Below are positions 17,013-28,394 of a DNA stretch of 64,000 bases, one piece after another. The stretch is from Glycomyces lechevalierae (GTDB taxonomy: Bacteria; Actinomycetota; Actinomycetes; Mycobacteriales; Micromonosporaceae): positions 62,001 to 126,000 of the forward strand of contig NZ_JAPZVQ010000012.1 of assembly GCF_027622945.1 (NCBI RefSeq), read 5' to 3'. Numbering within the stretch: position 1 is the first letter of the stretch; every line of letters begins with the position of its first letter. Under the pieces are notes generated by a model. The model searched no databases and was not told the DNA's origin. It saw nothing but the letters and a program-made list of their open reading frames with translations. A program made the position numbers and the translations under genes.

Positions 17013-17076
17013 CCGGTGACAGACGAGGGGATGCCAGTGTCGTCTTCATGGCGACGTCGTCCCATGTCACCGGAGG
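17013..17076 (+). promoter_or_regulatory. Expression platform of the glycine riboswitch (RBS-sequestering helix)
   Basis: CCGGTGACA (17013-17021) is perfectly complementary to TGTCACCGG (17065-17073), and the latter overlaps the GGAGG ribosome site (17072-17076) of gcvP. This predicts translational control: the 9-bp helix hides the ribosome site without glycine and is disrupted with it. The competing pairing is not resolved; the duplicated CCGG segments around 17002-17016 are candidates. Confidence 0.6.
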
Positions 17077-17080
17077 TACC

Positions 17081-19903
17081 GTGACCGACCGTTCTTTCGC
17101 CGCCCGCCACATCGGCACCAGCACCGCCGATCAGGACGCCATGCTCAAAGCCGTCGGCCAACCCAGCCTCGACGCGCTCATGGACGCGTGCATGCCCGCG
17201 CTCATCCGCTCCCACGACGGCCTCAACCTGCCCGCCGCGATCACCGAGACCGAGGCGCAGGCCGAACTCGCCGCCCTCGCCGCCCAGAACACCCCCGCCC
17301 GCTCCATGATCGGCCTCGGCTACTACGGCACCCACACCCCCGCCGTCATCCGCCGCAACGTCCTCGAAAACCCCTCCTGGTACACCGCGTACACCCCGTA
17401 CCAGGCCGAGATCTCCCAAGGCCGCCTCGAAGCCCTCCTCAACTTCCAGACCATGTGCGCCGACCTCACCGGCCTGCCCGTCGCCGGCGCCAGCCTCCTC
17501 GACGAGGCCACCGCCGCCGCCGAAGCCATGCTCCTCGCCCGCCGCGCCGCCAAACGCAGTGCAGGGAACGTCTTCGCCGTCGACCGCCGCGTCCTCCCGC
17601 AGACCCTCGCCGTCCTCAAGACCCGCGCCGAACCGGTCGGCATCGACCTCGCCGTCGCCGACCTCACCGACCCCGCCGCGATCCCCGACGGCGCCTTCGG
17701 CGTCCTCCTCCAGTACCCCGGCGCCGACGGCACGATCCACGACTGGACCCCCACCGTCGAAGCCGCCCACGCCGCCGGCGCGCTCGTCGCCGTCGCCGCC
17801 GACCTCCTCGCCCTCACCCTGCTCACCGCCCCCGGCGACGTCGGCGCCGACATCGCCGTCGGCTCCACCCAGCGCTTCGGCATGCCCATGGGCTTCGGCG
17901 GCCCCCACGCCGGCTACATGGCCGTCCGCGACAGCCTCCAACGGCAACTGCCCGGCCGCCTCGTCGGCGTCTCCCGCGACGCCGCCGACGCCCCCGCACT
18001 CCGCCTCGCCCTCCAAGCGCGCGAACAGCACATCCGCCGCGAGAAGGCCACCAGCAACATCTGCACCGCCCAAGTCCTCCCGGCCGTCATGGCCGCCTCC
18101 TACGCCGTCTGGCACGGCCCCGAGGGCCTGCGCGGCATCGCCGAGCACGCCGCCCGCGCCGCCGCCCGCCTCGCCGCCTCCCTCGAACACGCCGGCACCA
18201 CCCTCGCCGGCGGCGCGTTCTTCGACACCGTCACCGCGCACGTCCCCGGCCGCGCCGACACCGTCACCGCCCGCGCCGCCGCCGCCGGCGTCAACCTCCA
18301 CCGCGTCGACGCCGACACCGTCACCATCGCCTGCGACGAGACCACCACCGACGCCGACCTCCGCGCCGTCTGCGACGCCTTCGACGCCCCCCTCGCCGAC
18401 GCCGCCCCCATCCGCATCCCCGTCGACCTCCGCCGCGAGACCCCCTACCTCACCCACCCGGTCTTCACCGCCCACCACTCCGAGACCGCGATGATGCGCT
18501 ACCTCAAACGCCTCGCCGACAAGGACTACGGCCTCGACCGCGGCATGATCCCCCTCGGCTCCTGCACCATGAAACTCAACGCCGCCGCCGAGATGGAACC
18601 GGTCACCTGGCCCGAGTTCGCCGACGTCCACCCCCTCGCCCCCGCCGACCAGACCCGCGGCTGGCAGACCCTCATCGACCAGCTCGAGACCTGGCTCGCC
18701 GAAGTCTGCGGCTACGCCGCCGTCTCCGTCCAACCCAACGCCGGCTCCCAAGGCGAACTCGCCGGCCTCCTCGCCATCCGCGCCTGGCAGCACGCCCGCG
18801 GCGAGACCGACCGCGACCTCTGCCTCATCCCCGCCAGCGCCCACGGCACCAATGCCGCCTCCGCCGTCCTCGCCGGCATGCGCGTCGTCGTCGTCGCCTG
18901 CGACGACGACGGCAACGTCGACCTCGCCGACCTCGACGCGAAGATCGCCAGGCACGCCGACCGCCTCGCCGCCATCATGGTCACCTACCCGTCCACGCAC
19001 GGCGTGTACGAGGCGACGATCGTCGAGGTGTGCGCGAAGGTCCACGACGCCGGCGGGCAGGTGTACGTCGACGGCGCGAACCTCAACGCGCTCCTGGGCT
19101 GGGCCAAGCCCGGCCGGTTCGGCGCCGACGTCTCGCACCTGAACCTGCACAAGACGTTCTGCATCCCGCACGGCGGCGGCGGCCCCGGCGTCGGCCCGGT
19201 CGCCGTGGCCGAGCACCTCGTGCCGTTCCTGCCCTCCGACCCCATGAGCGACGAGGCGGGGCCGGTCGGGCCCGTGTCCCAGGCCCGGTGGGGCTCGGCC
19301 GGGATCCTGCAGATCCCATGGATGTACCTGCGGATGATGGGCGCCGAAGGCGTCACCGCCGCCACCGCCTCCGCCGTGCTCGCGGCCAACTACACGGCCG
19401 CGCGCCTGCGCGACCACTACCCGGTGCTGTACGCGGGCGCGCACGGCCTCGTCGCGCACGAGTGCATCCTCGACCTGCGCGAGCTCACCAAGACCTCCGG
19501 CGTCACCGTCGAGGACGTCGCGAAGCGGCTCATCGACTACGGGTTCCACGCGCCGACCATGTCGTTCCCGGTCGCCGGGACGCTCATGGTCGAGCCGACC
19601 GAGTCGGAGGACCTGGCCGAGCTCGACCGGTTCTGCGAGGCGATGATCGCCATCCGCGCCGAGATCGACGCGGTCGCGTCCGGCGCCGTCGCCGTGGAGG
19701 CCTCGGCGCTGCGCGCGGCCCCGCACACCGCCGCCGTCGCCACCGCCGACCGGTGGGACCGGGCGTACACGCGGACCGAGGCGGCCTGGCCCGCCGGCGT
19801 CGCGGCCGCCAAGTACTGGCCGCCGGTCGGCCGCATCGACAATGCGTGGGGGGACCGCAACCTGGCGTGCACGTGCCCGCCGATCGAGGCCTTCGGGGAG
19901 TAG
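17081..19903 (+). CDS. gcvP: Glycine dehydrogenase (decarboxylating), glycine cleavage P protein
   Basis: The 940-residue single-chain enzyme decarboxylates glycine with PLP and passes the aminomethyl group to lipoyl-GcvH. It contains both halves of the P protein. The PLP lysine lies in [18 protein letters not shown] (about K691), and the first half has [12 protein letters not shown] chose GTG at 17081 because GGAGG lies 5 nt upstream and the N-terminus FAARHIGTS is the family start. An in-frame ATG at 17048 would run through the riboswitch platform. Third-codon composition switches near 18985. A strong terminator follows. Confidence 0.95.
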   Translation: MTDRSFAARHIGTSTADQDAMLKAVGQPSLDALMDACMPALIRSHDGLNLPAAITETEAQAELAALAAQNTPARSMIGLGYYGTHTPAVIRRNVLENPSWYTAYTPYQAEISQGRLEALLNFQTMCADLTGLPVAGASLLDEATAAAEAMLLARRAAKRSAGNVFAVDRRVLPQTLAVLKTRAEPVGIDLAVADLTDPAAIPDGAFGVLLQYPGADGTIHDWTPTVEAAHAAGALVAVAADLLALTLLTAPGDVGADIAVGSTQRFGMPMGFGGPHAGYMAVRDSLQRQLPGRLVGVSRDAADAPALRLALQAREQHIRREKATSNICTAQVLPAVMAASYAVWHGPEGLRGIAEHAARAAARLAASLEHAGTTLAGGAFFDTVTAHVPGRADTVTARAAAAGVNLHRVDADTVTIACDETTTDADLRAVCDAFDAPLADAAPIRIPVDLRRETPYLTHPVFTAHHSETAMMRYLKRLADKDYGLDRGMIPLGSCTMKLNAAAEMEPVTWPEFADVHPLAPADQTRGWQTLIDQLETWLAEVCGYAAVSVQPNAGSQGELAGLLAIRAWQHARGETDRDLCLIPASAHGTNAASAVLAGMRVVVVACDDDGNVDLADLDAKIARHADRLAAIMVTYPSTHGVYEATIVEVCAKVHDAGGQVYVDGANLNALLGWAKPGRFGADVSHLNLHKTFCIPHGGGGPGVGPVAVAEHLVPFLPSDPMSDEAGPVGPVSQARWGSAGILQIPWMYLRMMGAEGVTAATASAVLAANYTAARLRDHYPVLYAGAHGLVAHECILDLRELTKTSGVTVEDVAKRLIDYGFHAPTMSFPVAGTLMVEPTESEDLAELDRFCEAMIAIRAEIDAVASGAVAVEASALRAAPHTAAVATADRWDRAYTRTEAAWPAGVAAAKYWPPVGRIDNAWGDRNLACTCPPIEAFGE

Positions 19904-19912
19904 CCGAACGCG

Positions 19913-19940
19913 GGCCCCGCTCACCACAGTGGGCGGGGCC
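19913..19940 (+). terminator. Terminator after gcvP
   Basis: A 12-bp GC-rich stem (one G-U pair; loop CACA) follows the stop codon by about 9 nt. The U-tract is weak. Confidence 0.75.
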
Positions 19941-19991
19941 TGAGGCTGGGGCTTTACACTGGGCGCCGACGATCCCCCAGGAGTGAAGCTG

Positions 19992-21665
19992 ATGGTTTTC
20001 GGTACCACGCACAAGGTGAAGTCGCACCGGCTCGGGCGGCGGCGGAAAAAGGGCGGCAGCCGCATGGTCGTGGCCCCCTGGATCGTGATCACCCTCGTGT
20101 GCGTGCTGGTCGCCTCCGGGCTGACGTGGGGATTCGTGGCGCTCATGCGGTCGGGCTGCTCCGGCCCGATCTACCGCGTGACCGTCGCGGTCGCGCCGAG
20201 CCTGTTCGGGACCCTCGAGGACGCCGCCCAGGAATGGGAGGCGACCCAGCCCGAGGCCTCCACCGGGCAGTGCATCGGCGCCGAGATCCGCGAAGTCTCC
20301 GCCCGCGACGCCCAGGCCGGCATGAGCACCAACTGGGAGGAGAAGACCCTCGGGCCGCGCCCGATCGCCTGGGTCCCCGACTCCCAGGCGTGGGCCTCGT
20401 ACCTGGGCTCCTCCGAGGCCACCGCGGGGATCGTCGCCGCCGCCGACCCGCTCGTGCTCGGCGAGGCCTCCTCGGTGCTCGCCGTCCCCGACTCGAAGGC
20501 CGCCGAACTCGGCTGGACCGGCGGCGAACCCCCGACCTGGGCCGACGTGGTGGCCGCCGCGCAGGCGGGCGACATCACCATCGCGGCCGCGAACCCCCGC
20601 CGGTCCACCGAAGGGCTCGTCGCCATGCTCAACGCCGCCGGCGACGGCGCCGGCGGGCTCTCCGCCGAGGCCATGGCCGCGTGGAAGACCGCGACCGGCA
20701 CCGGCGCGCTGGCCGCGGACGCCGACGAACTCCTCGCCGCCTACGCCGAGACCCCCGACCCGACCCGCGTGATGACCGCCCTGGACTACCAGGTCGACGA
20801 CTTCAACGCCGAGAACGACCCCGCCGACCCGCTCGTCGCCGTCAGCCCCGCCGGGACGAACGTCAGCGCCGTCGCCACCTACCTGGTCCTCGGCGGCGGC
20901 TGGGTCTCGAAATCCGATGCGGGGATCGCCGAGCAGTTCGGGTCGTTCCTGCGCGGCGAGGTCGAATCCGGCGCGTTCGAAGACCCCGAACTCGGCCCGG
21001 TCGACGACCCCGCCGCCGCCCTCGCCCAGACCACCACCGAAGCCGTCGGCGAAGCCGTCAACGCCTGGCGGGTCGGGCGCGAAGAACTGCACGTCCTGTT
21101 CCTCGTCGACCGCTCCTCCTCCACCGGCGCCGAGACCGTCTCCTACAACGGCGACGACCTCACCGCCGGGGACGCCGCCGTCCAGACCGCGATCGCGACC
21201 GTCCAGGCCATGGAGTCGAACTCGCGGGCCGGACTGTGGGAGTACGGGGTCGGCGCGGGGGACGACGCCCCCTACCGGGAGGTCGCCGACCTCGCCGAAC
21301 TCTCCGACGACCACCGCGAGACCCTCGAGACCGACCTGTACGACGTCTCCGAGGACTCCTACGACGGCGGCTCGCCCCTCTACGACACGCTCGTCGCCGC
21401 CCGCGACTACATGAACGGGCACGCCACCGACGGCGCGCTCAGCGTCATCGTGGTGCTCACCAACAGCAGCCGCGACGAGGTCAGCGAAGGCAGCGCCGCC
21501 GACACCGCCGCGGCCCTCACCGAGCAGGGCGGCTCGACCGTGGTCTACACCGTCGGCTTCGGCGAGACCGACCCCGAGAACCTGACGACCCTCGCCGCCG
21601 CGACCGGCGGCTCCTACGTCCAGGCGCCGAGCGAAGGGGACGTCCTCGACGCCATCGGCGGCTGA
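19992..21665 (+). CDS. Membrane-anchored protein with solute-binding-like and von Willebrand factor A domains
   Basis: The 557-residue protein has a basic N-terminus and one membrane helix (about residues 27-50). An extracellular binding-protein-like part (about 55-350) is followed by a C-terminal VWA domain (about 365-555) with the metal-ion site FLVDRSSST (D-x-S-x-S, near residue 373) and VVVLTNSS. Similar substrate-binding/VWA proteins are widespread in actinobacteria but have no settled role; adhesion or envelope surveillance is possible. I preferred ATG at 19992, 8 nt after AGGAG, over the GTG inside that AGGAG. TACACT at 19954 may be the -10. Confidence 0.7.
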   Translation: MVFGTTHKVKSHRLGRRRKKGGSRMVVAPWIVITLVCVLVASGLTWGFVALMRSGCSGPIYRVTVAVAPSLFGTLEDAAQEWEATQPEASTGQCIGAEIREVSARDAQAGMSTNWEEKTLGPRPIAWVPDSQAWASYLGSSEATAGIVAAADPLVLGEASSVLAVPDSKAAELGWTGGEPPTWADVVAAAQAGDITIAAANPRRSTEGLVAMLNAAGDGAGGLSAEAMAAWKTATGTGALAADADELLAAYAETPDPTRVMTALDYQVDDFNAENDPADPLVAVSPAGTNVSAVATYLVLGGGWVSKSDAGIAEQFGSFLRGEVESGAFEDPELGPVDDPAAALAQTTTEAVGEAVNAWRVGREELHVLFLVDRSSSTGAETVSYNGDDLTAGDAAVQTAIATVQAMESNSRAGLWEYGVGAGDDAPYREVADLAELSDDHRETLETDLYDVSEDSYDGGSPLYDTLVAARDYMNGHATDGALSVIVVLTNSSRDEVSEGSAADTAAALTEQGGSTVVYTVGFGETDPENLTTLAAATGGSYVQAPSEGDVLDAIGG

Positions 21666-21724
21666 CCGGTGAGGTGAGCCACACGGCTCGGGCCGCCGGG
21701 CCCCGCTTGGGCGACACTTGGACC

Positions 21725-22870
21725 ATGACCGACTTCCGCGCCGTCCGCCCCGCCCCGCCGGGCGTCCCGGCGGCGTGCCGGTCCCGGCTGGTCGAAGTCG
21801 ACCGGCTCGAATGGCGCCTCGGCGACGACGGCGACCCGGCCGCGCTGGCCGCCGCGTTCCGCGCCCGCCACCTCACCGAGCACGACGGCGCGGACGGGAC
21901 CGTGTGCGGGGTCGCGGTGCTCATCTCGGCCGCCGCCGGAGCGGCCATGGTCGGCGGCGCGACCGGCGCGCCCAGCCCCGTCCCGGCCGTCCCCGACCTC
22001 GCCCTCGTCGCCTACGCCCACGGCCCCGAGCACGCCCCCGAACCCTTGGGGCCCTTCACTGTCGGCCCCTGGGAGGCGTCCTGGACCGGCGGCGGGCACG
22101 CGGCCGCGGTGACGGCCGTGCAGGACGCGATCGGCCGCGGCGACGTGTACGTCGCGAACGTCGTGGGCCACCGCCGCGCCCCCTGGTCGGGCGACCCGGC
22201 CGCCCTCGCGCACGCCGCCGCCGCCGTGACCGGCGCGACCTGGGGCGGCGTCCTCGCCGGCGACGGCTGGCTCGTCGCCTCCGGTTCCCCCGAATGCTTC
22301 CTCACCGCCGACACCGCCACGGCCGCGACCTATCCGATCAAAGGCACCGCGCCAGCCACCGAGGACGGCAAGGCCGAACTGCTCGCCTCCGTCAAGGAAC
22401 GCGCCGAGCACGTCATGATCGTCGACCTCGAACGCAACGACCTCGCCCAAGTCGCCGCCCCCGGCACCGTCGCCGTCAAAGACCTCTTCCACATCGGCCG
22501 CTGGGCCGACCTGTGGCAGGCCGAGTCCACGGTCACCGCCGACCTCGCCCCCGGCACCGGCTTCGCCGATCTGCTGCGCGCCATGTGCCCGCCCGGATCG
22601 GTCACCGGCGCACCGAAACTCGCCGTCCTCGACCTCGTCGGCGGCCTCGAACCCGTCGGCCGCGGCCCCGCCATGGGCGCCTTCGGCTACCTCACCGGGC
22701 ACGAGACCCGCCTGGGCGTCACCATCCGCACCGTCGCCCTCGACGCCGAGCACGCCCACATCTGGTCTGGCGGCGGCATCACCTGGCGCTCCGACCCCGA
22801 AGCCGAAGTGGCCGAAGCCGAAGCGAAGGCCGCCGGCGTCGCCGCCGCCCTCGACGCCTCCCGGGCCTGA
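21725..22870 (+). CDS. pabB: Aminodeoxychorismate synthase component I (PabB-like chorismate-binding enzyme)
   Basis: The 381-residue protein has the chorismate-binding signatures YPIKGTAPATEDGKAEL, MIVDLERNDLAQV, MCPPGSVTGAPK and WSGGGITWRSDPEAE. The PIKGT motif, with the Lys used by aminodeoxychorismate synthase, favours PabB (folate pathway) over anthranilate synthase TrpE. It is shorter than TrpE. The N-terminal third is less conserved. The ATG is preceded 6 nt earlier by GACACT, so leaderless expression is possible. No glutamine amidotransferase gene is adjacent. Confidence 0.85.
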   Translation: MTDFRAVRPAPPGVPAACRSRLVEVDRLEWRLGDDGDPAALAAAFRARHLTEHDGADGTVCGVAVLISAAAGAAMVGGATGAPSPVPAVPDLALVAYAHGPEHAPEPLGPFTVGPWEASWTGGGHAAAVTAVQDAIGRGDVYVANVVGHRRAPWSGDPAALAHAAAAVTGATWGGVLAGDGWLVASGSPECFLTADTATAATYPIKGTAPATEDGKAELLASVKERAEHVMIVDLERNDLAQVAAPGTVAVKDLFHIGRWADLWQAESTVTADLAPGTGFADLLRAMCPPGSVTGAPKLAVLDLVGGLEPVGRGPAMGAFGYLTGHETRLGVTIRTVALDAEHAHIWSGGGITWRSDPEAEVAEAEAKAAGVAAALDASRA

Positions 22871-22872
22871 AC

Positions 22873-23124
22873 TCAGTGCCGGGCGGACCGCCAGATCTCG
22901 AGCGTCTGCTCCTTCGCCCGCTCCCGCAGCTCATCGGGCCACTCGGCCCGGTACAGGCGCAGCCGCGGCGTCGAGGAGTCGAGCTCGACCACGCAGCCGA
23001 GCGCCATCGGCGGATCGGGGTGGACGCGACGCAGCCACACCGTCCCGGCATTGCCCTCGTCGCCGCTCACTTGGATCGTGCGATGTTCCAATTGGAACTG
23101 CCCTAGGATTTTCGGCTCGCTCAT
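22873..23124 (-). CDS. Small conserved-looking protein of unknown function
   Basis: The 83-residue soluble protein is rich in charged residues and shows an alternating pattern (QFQLEHRTIQVSG, then RLRLYRAEWPDELRERAKEQ) suggesting a small beta sheet followed by a helix. I do not recognise the family. GAGGA lies 8 nt before the ATG. It is convergent with pabB, separated by 2 bp. The absence of a stop through a full-length frame, the ribosome site and codon use support a real gene. Confidence 0.55.
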   Translation of the reverse strand: MSEPKILGQFQLEHRTIQVSGDEGNAGTVWLRRVHPDPPMALGCVVELDSSTPRLRLYRAEWPDELRERAKEQTLEIWRSARH

Positions 23125-23347
23125 GCCCGAGTCCTCACCGTTTGTGTCCCACCGTTAGAAGGATCCGCGGCGGACTCGTGTCAGCGAAGCGCCCGCGCGG
23201 GCCCGCATCAATCTTTCCCACCCCTGCGCAGCCGTGTCAATACCCGATCCGACACCTGCGAGGGTGAACTCCACTGGGAGCGGTCCATTGCGGAGCCCCG
23301 GCCGCGAACCCGGACCTCGCCCGTCCGGGTGTGTCAAGCTGGTGGAC

Positions 23348-23716
23348 GTGAGCGACCACGAGGATTTCAACGACATAGCCGAAGCCGCCTTCGACCTGGC
23401 CCGCGCCGGCGAGACCGAGCGGCTCCTCCGCTTCGTCGCGACCGGACTCCCCGTCGACCTGGTCAACGGCTCCGGCGACTCCCTGCTGATGCTGGCCGCC
23501 TACCACGGCCACGCCGACACCGCCCAGGCGCTTCTCAAAGCCGGCGCCGACATCGACAAGCGCAACGACCGCGACCAGTCCCCGCTCGCCGGAGCGGTCT
23601 TCAAGGACTACAAGGACGTCGTCACCGTCCTCCTCGACGCCGGCGCCGACCCCGACGCCGGCACCCCCTCGGCCCGCCAGATCGCCGCCATGTTCGACCG
23701 CGACACCTTCAAATAG
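23348..23716 (+). CDS. Ankyrin-repeat protein
   Basis: The 122-residue soluble protein consists of about three ankyrin repeats. The clearest unit is GDSLLMLAAYHGHADTAQALL followed by the matching SPLAGAVFKDYKDVVTVLLDAG. Short ankyrin proteins of this kind are common in actinobacteria and act as protein-binding adapters; the partner is unknown. The start may be GTG at 23348 or the GTG two codons earlier. No clear Shine-Dalgarno is seen. It is convergent with the LysR gene, 1 bp apart. Confidence 0.75.
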   Translation: MSDHEDFNDIAEAAFDLARAGETERLLRFVATGLPVDLVNGSGDSLLMLAAYHGHADTAQALLKAGADIDKRNDRDQSPLAGAVFKDYKDVVTVLLDAGADPDAGTPSARQIAAMFDRDTFK

Positions 23717-23717
23717 G

Positions 23718-24650
23718 TCAGAGGGCCTGCATGCCCTGCGGCAGACGCCCCCAGGCGTGCAGGTCCGTCAGGTGCGCCTCCAGCGACGCCGCGAACGCCC
23801 CCGCCGCCTTCGTCAACGGCGCCTCGCGCCGCGCCGCCAGCGTGATCGTGCGGCTCGCCCCCGGCGGCGCGATCGGCGTCGCCCGCAGGCCCGGGCGCCC
23901 GGCCGCGATCATCGCCGGCAGCAGCGCGATCCCCAACCCCGCCTCCACAAGGGATGCAACGGCGTCGGTGGCGCCGCCGTCGACCCCCGTGCGCGGCGTG
24001 AACCCCGCCGACTCGCACGTCGCGATCGTCAGATCCCGCAAGTCGTACCCGTGCGCCGGCAGCACGAACGCCTGCTCCCGCAGCTGCGGCAGCCCGATGA
24101 ACCCCTGCCGGGTCAACGGCGGCAGATGCGCGGCCGACGCCACCACGAGCGCCTCGGACAGCAGCGGCTGCACGCTGAGTCCGGCGACCTCGGCCATGTC
24201 GCCCACCGTGAACGCCAAGTCCAGGTCCCCGGCCGTCAGCCGCTCCGTCAGCGGCCCCGAGCCGTCCTCGGTCAGCGTCACCGTCACCCCCGGGTGCGCC
24301 TCCAGGTACCGGGTCAGGAGCGGCGCGATGAGCCACGAGCACAGCGACGGGGTCGCCCCGAGCCGGAGGTGCCCGGCGCGGACGGCGAGCACGTCGTCGA
24401 TGTCCGACCGGGCCGCCGTCACCGCCGCGGTGATCCGCCGCGCGTGGGGGAGGAGCGTCTGCCCGGCGTCGGTCAATTCGATGCGGCCGCGGGCGCGCGT
24501 GAACAGCGGCGCGCCGAGCTCGGTTTCGAGCGCCTGGATCTGCTTGCTCAATGACGGTTGTGTCACACCGAGTTCTTCGGCCGCATGGGTGAAATGCCGG
24601 GTTTGTGCGACAGCCAGGAAGGCCTGGAGTTGCTGCGGGCGCATCTTCAT
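23718..24650 (-). CDS. LysR-family transcriptional regulator
   Basis: The 310-residue protein has an N-terminal helix-turn-helix (FLAVAQTRHFTHAAEELGVT, then PSLSKQIQALE) and a LysR effector domain. It is divergent from sdhC with only 71 bp between the two starts, so it probably controls itself and possibly the succinate dehydrogenase operon. The effector is unknown. The ATG at 24650 is followed by a second ATG at 24644, and either may be used. Confidence 0.88.
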   Translation of the reverse strand: MKMRPQQLQAFLAVAQTRHFTHAAEELGVTQPSLSKQIQALETELGAPLFTRARGRIELTDAGQTLLPHARRITAAVTAARSDIDDVLAVRAGHLRLGATPSLCSWLIAPLLTRYLEAHPGVTVTLTEDGSGPLTERLTAGDLDLAFTVGDMAEVAGLSVQPLLSEALVVASAAHLPPLTRQGFIGLPQLREQAFVLPAHGYDLRDLTIATCESAGFTPRTGVDGGATDAVASLVEAGLGIALLPAMIAAGRPGLRATPIAPPGASRTITLAARREAPLTKAAGAFAASLEAHLTDLHAWGRLPQGMQAL

Positions 24651-24684
24651 AACCTAACGGCATCGAAGACGCCCACGCCATGAA

Positions 24685-24721
24685 TTGGACCCGTGACGCC
24701 CATCGCGTCTAGCCTCTGCAC
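24685..24721 (+). promoter_or_regulatory. Promoter of sdhCAB (leaderless)
   Basis: TTGGAC (24685-24690) and TAGCCT (24710-24715) are spaced 19 bp apart. The GTG start of sdhC follows the -10 by 6 nt, so the transcript probably begins at the start codon. The promoter lies in the short LysR/sdhC divergent gap, within reach of LysR. Confidence 0.6.
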
Positions 24722-25459
24722 GTGTCTACGGAATTGCAAAACCGCCCCGCCGCAAGGCCGGACAAACGCGCCCGAGCGCCCCAGGGACCGTGGCGTTCCA
24801 ACATCGGCCTCAAGATCGCCATGGCCGTCTCCGGCGTCCTCCTCGTGCTGTTCCTCATCGTCCACATGGCCGGGAACCTGCACGTCTTCGAAGGCCGCGA
24901 AGAGATGAACGCCTACGCCCACGGCCTGCGCACCTTCGGCGAGCCCCTGCTGCCGCACGAGAGCCTCCTGTGGGTCCTGCGCATCGGCCTCATCGCCGCC
25001 GCCGCCGTCCACATCTGGTCGGCCGTCGTCCTCACCCGCCGCGCCCTGGCCGCCCGCCCGGTGCGCTACGCGTCCAAGAAGCCCGCCAAGGGCGAATCGC
25101 GACACGCCGTCGCCACCATGCGCTGGGGCGCCGCCGTCGTCTTCCTCTTCATCATCTGGCACCTGCTGGACCTGACGTTCCGCACGGTCAACCCCGTCAA
25201 GGACGTCCCGGACGCCTACGGGGCCGTCGTCGCCACGTTCAGCCCCGAGCGCTGGCCGGTCACCGTCTTCTACCTGCTGGCCCTCTTCGCCCTCTACTTC
25301 CACCTGCGCCACGGCATCTGGTCGGCCGTGCAGACCATCTCGGGCCCGGACACGAAGTGGCGCAAGCGCACCCAGGCGATCGGCCTGGCCGTCGCCCTCA
25401 TCGTCGTCTTGGGGTTCGCCATCGTCCCCATCTCGGTCACGTTCGGACTGGTGAGCTGA
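24722..25459 (+). CDS. sdhC: Succinate dehydrogenase cytochrome b subunit
   Basis: The 245-residue membrane protein has five hydrophobic segments and haem-ligand candidate His residues ([37 protein letters not shown]). This matches the di-haem b558-type single membrane subunit of the trimeric succinate dehydrogenases of actinobacteria and Bacillus, so no separate SdhD is expected. It anchors SdhA/SdhB and passes electrons to menaquinone. The start is a leaderless GTG. sdhA follows after 1 nt. Confidence 0.92.
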   Translation: MSTELQNRPAARPDKRARAPQGPWRSNIGLKIAMAVSGVLLVLFLIVHMAGNLHVFEGREEMNAYAHGLRTFGEPLLPHESLLWVLRIGLIAAAAVHIWSAVVLTRRALAARPVRYASKKPAKGESRHAVATMRWGAAVVFLFIIWHLLDLTFRTVNPVKDVPDAYGAVVATFSPERWPVTVFYLLALFALYFHLRHGIWSAVQTISGPDTKWRKRTQAIGLAVALIVVLGFAIVPISVTFGLVS

Positions 25460-25460
25460 T

Positions 25461-27394
<1,934 letters not shown>

Positions 27395-27398
<4 letters not shown>

Positions 27399-28141
27399 AG
27401 CTGTCTCTGCGAATCTGGCGCCAGCCCGACGCCCAAGCCGAGGGCAAGATGGTGTCCTACGAGATCGACGAGGTCTCCGAGGACGCCTCGTTCCTGGAGA
27501 TGCTCGACGTGCTCAACGAGCGTCTCATCGGCGAGGGCGAGGACCCGGTCGCGTTCGACCACGACTGCCGTGAGGGCATCTGCGGCGCCTGCTCGCTCGT
27601 GATCGACGGCCAGCCGCACGGCCCGCAGGCCGCCACCACGACCTGCCAGCTGCACATGCGCAAGTTCAAGGACGGCGACAAGATCGACATCGAGCCCTGG
27701 CGGGCCGGGGCGTTCCCGGTCATCAAGGACCTCGTCGTCGACCGCTCCGCGTTCGACCGGATCATCCAGGCCGGCGGGTACATCTCCGCGCCGACCGGGA
27801 CCGCCCCGGACGCCCACGCCGTCCCGATCCCGAAGCAGGACGCCGACGCCGCCTTCAGCGCCGCCGCGTGCATCGGCTGCGGCGCCTGCGTCGCCGCCTG
27901 CCCCAACGGCTCCGGGATGCTCTTCATGGGCGCCAAGGTCGCCCACCTCGGCCTCATGCCGCAGGGCCAGCCCGAGCGGCACACGCGCGTGCTGGGCATG
28001 GTCGCCGCCCACGACGACGCCGGCTTCGGCGGGTGCACCAACACCGGCGAATGCGCCGCCGCGTGCCCCAAGGAGATCGGGCTCGACGTGATCGGCAAGC
28101 TCAACCGCGACTTCCGCAAGGCCGCCATCCGCGCCGCCTGA
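27395..28141 (+). CDS. sdhB: Succinate dehydrogenase iron-sulfur subunit
   Basis: The 248-residue protein carries the 2Fe-2S ligands in [15 protein letters not shown] plus a later Cys (TTTCQLHM), a cluster motif [15 protein letters not shown] and a second Cys group [18 protein letters not shown]. Electrons pass from FAD through three clusters to the membrane haems. The GTG start overlaps the sdhA stop. A terminator follows. Confidence 0.95.
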
Positions 28142-28153
28142 CGCAGACGCGAA

Positions 28154-28185
28154 AGAAGCCCCCCGGCGTTCGCCGGGGGGCTTCT
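28154..28185 (+). terminator. Terminator of sdhCAB
   Basis: The stem AGAAGCCCCCCGG/CCGGGGGGCTTCT has a GCGTTCGC apical part and is followed by CGTTTCTCC. A further weak hairpin (CCCCGC-GTGA-GCGGGG, 28198-28213) follows. Confidence 0.9.
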
Positions 28186-28330
28186 CGTTTCTCCTGCCCC
28201 GCGTGAGCGGGGAGACCCCAGGGGGAAAATACGCCCCACGTGAATGGGTAATGCCGCCCCTTGAGAACAACGACCCGGACGCGGCCAGGTCGCGGCAGGC
28301 GGCCGTGACCCGCGTCTCTCTTCTGCGAGC

Positions 28331-28361
28331 TTGCGGTTGACGCAGCGTCAGCCAATACCGT
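28331..28361 (+). promoter_or_regulatory. MerR-type promoter of the TipA-like gene
   Basis: TTGCGG (28331-28336) and TACCGT (28356-28361) are 19 bp apart, the over-long spacer typical of MerR-activated promoters. Inside the spacer lies a perfect inverted repeat TGACGC-A-GCGTCA (28338-28350). The layout predicts autoactivation by the product of the gene 33 bp downstream. Confidence 0.7.
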
Positions 28362-28394
28362 CGTAACCGCACCACGAACGAAGGAGCGCCAACG

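Noticed and set aside
16964..20146. A 1060-residue minus-strand frame opposite gcvP
   Set aside because: It is Gly/Val/Asp low complexity, exactly what the antisense of GCC/GAC-rich codons gives. gcvP is certain.
28197..28216. Hairpin CCCCGCGTGAGCGGGGAGAC resembling a type I-E CRISPR repeat core
   Set aside because: Only one copy exists, with no spacer-repeat periodicity and no cas genes. It directly follows the sdh terminator and is best read as a weak second hairpin.
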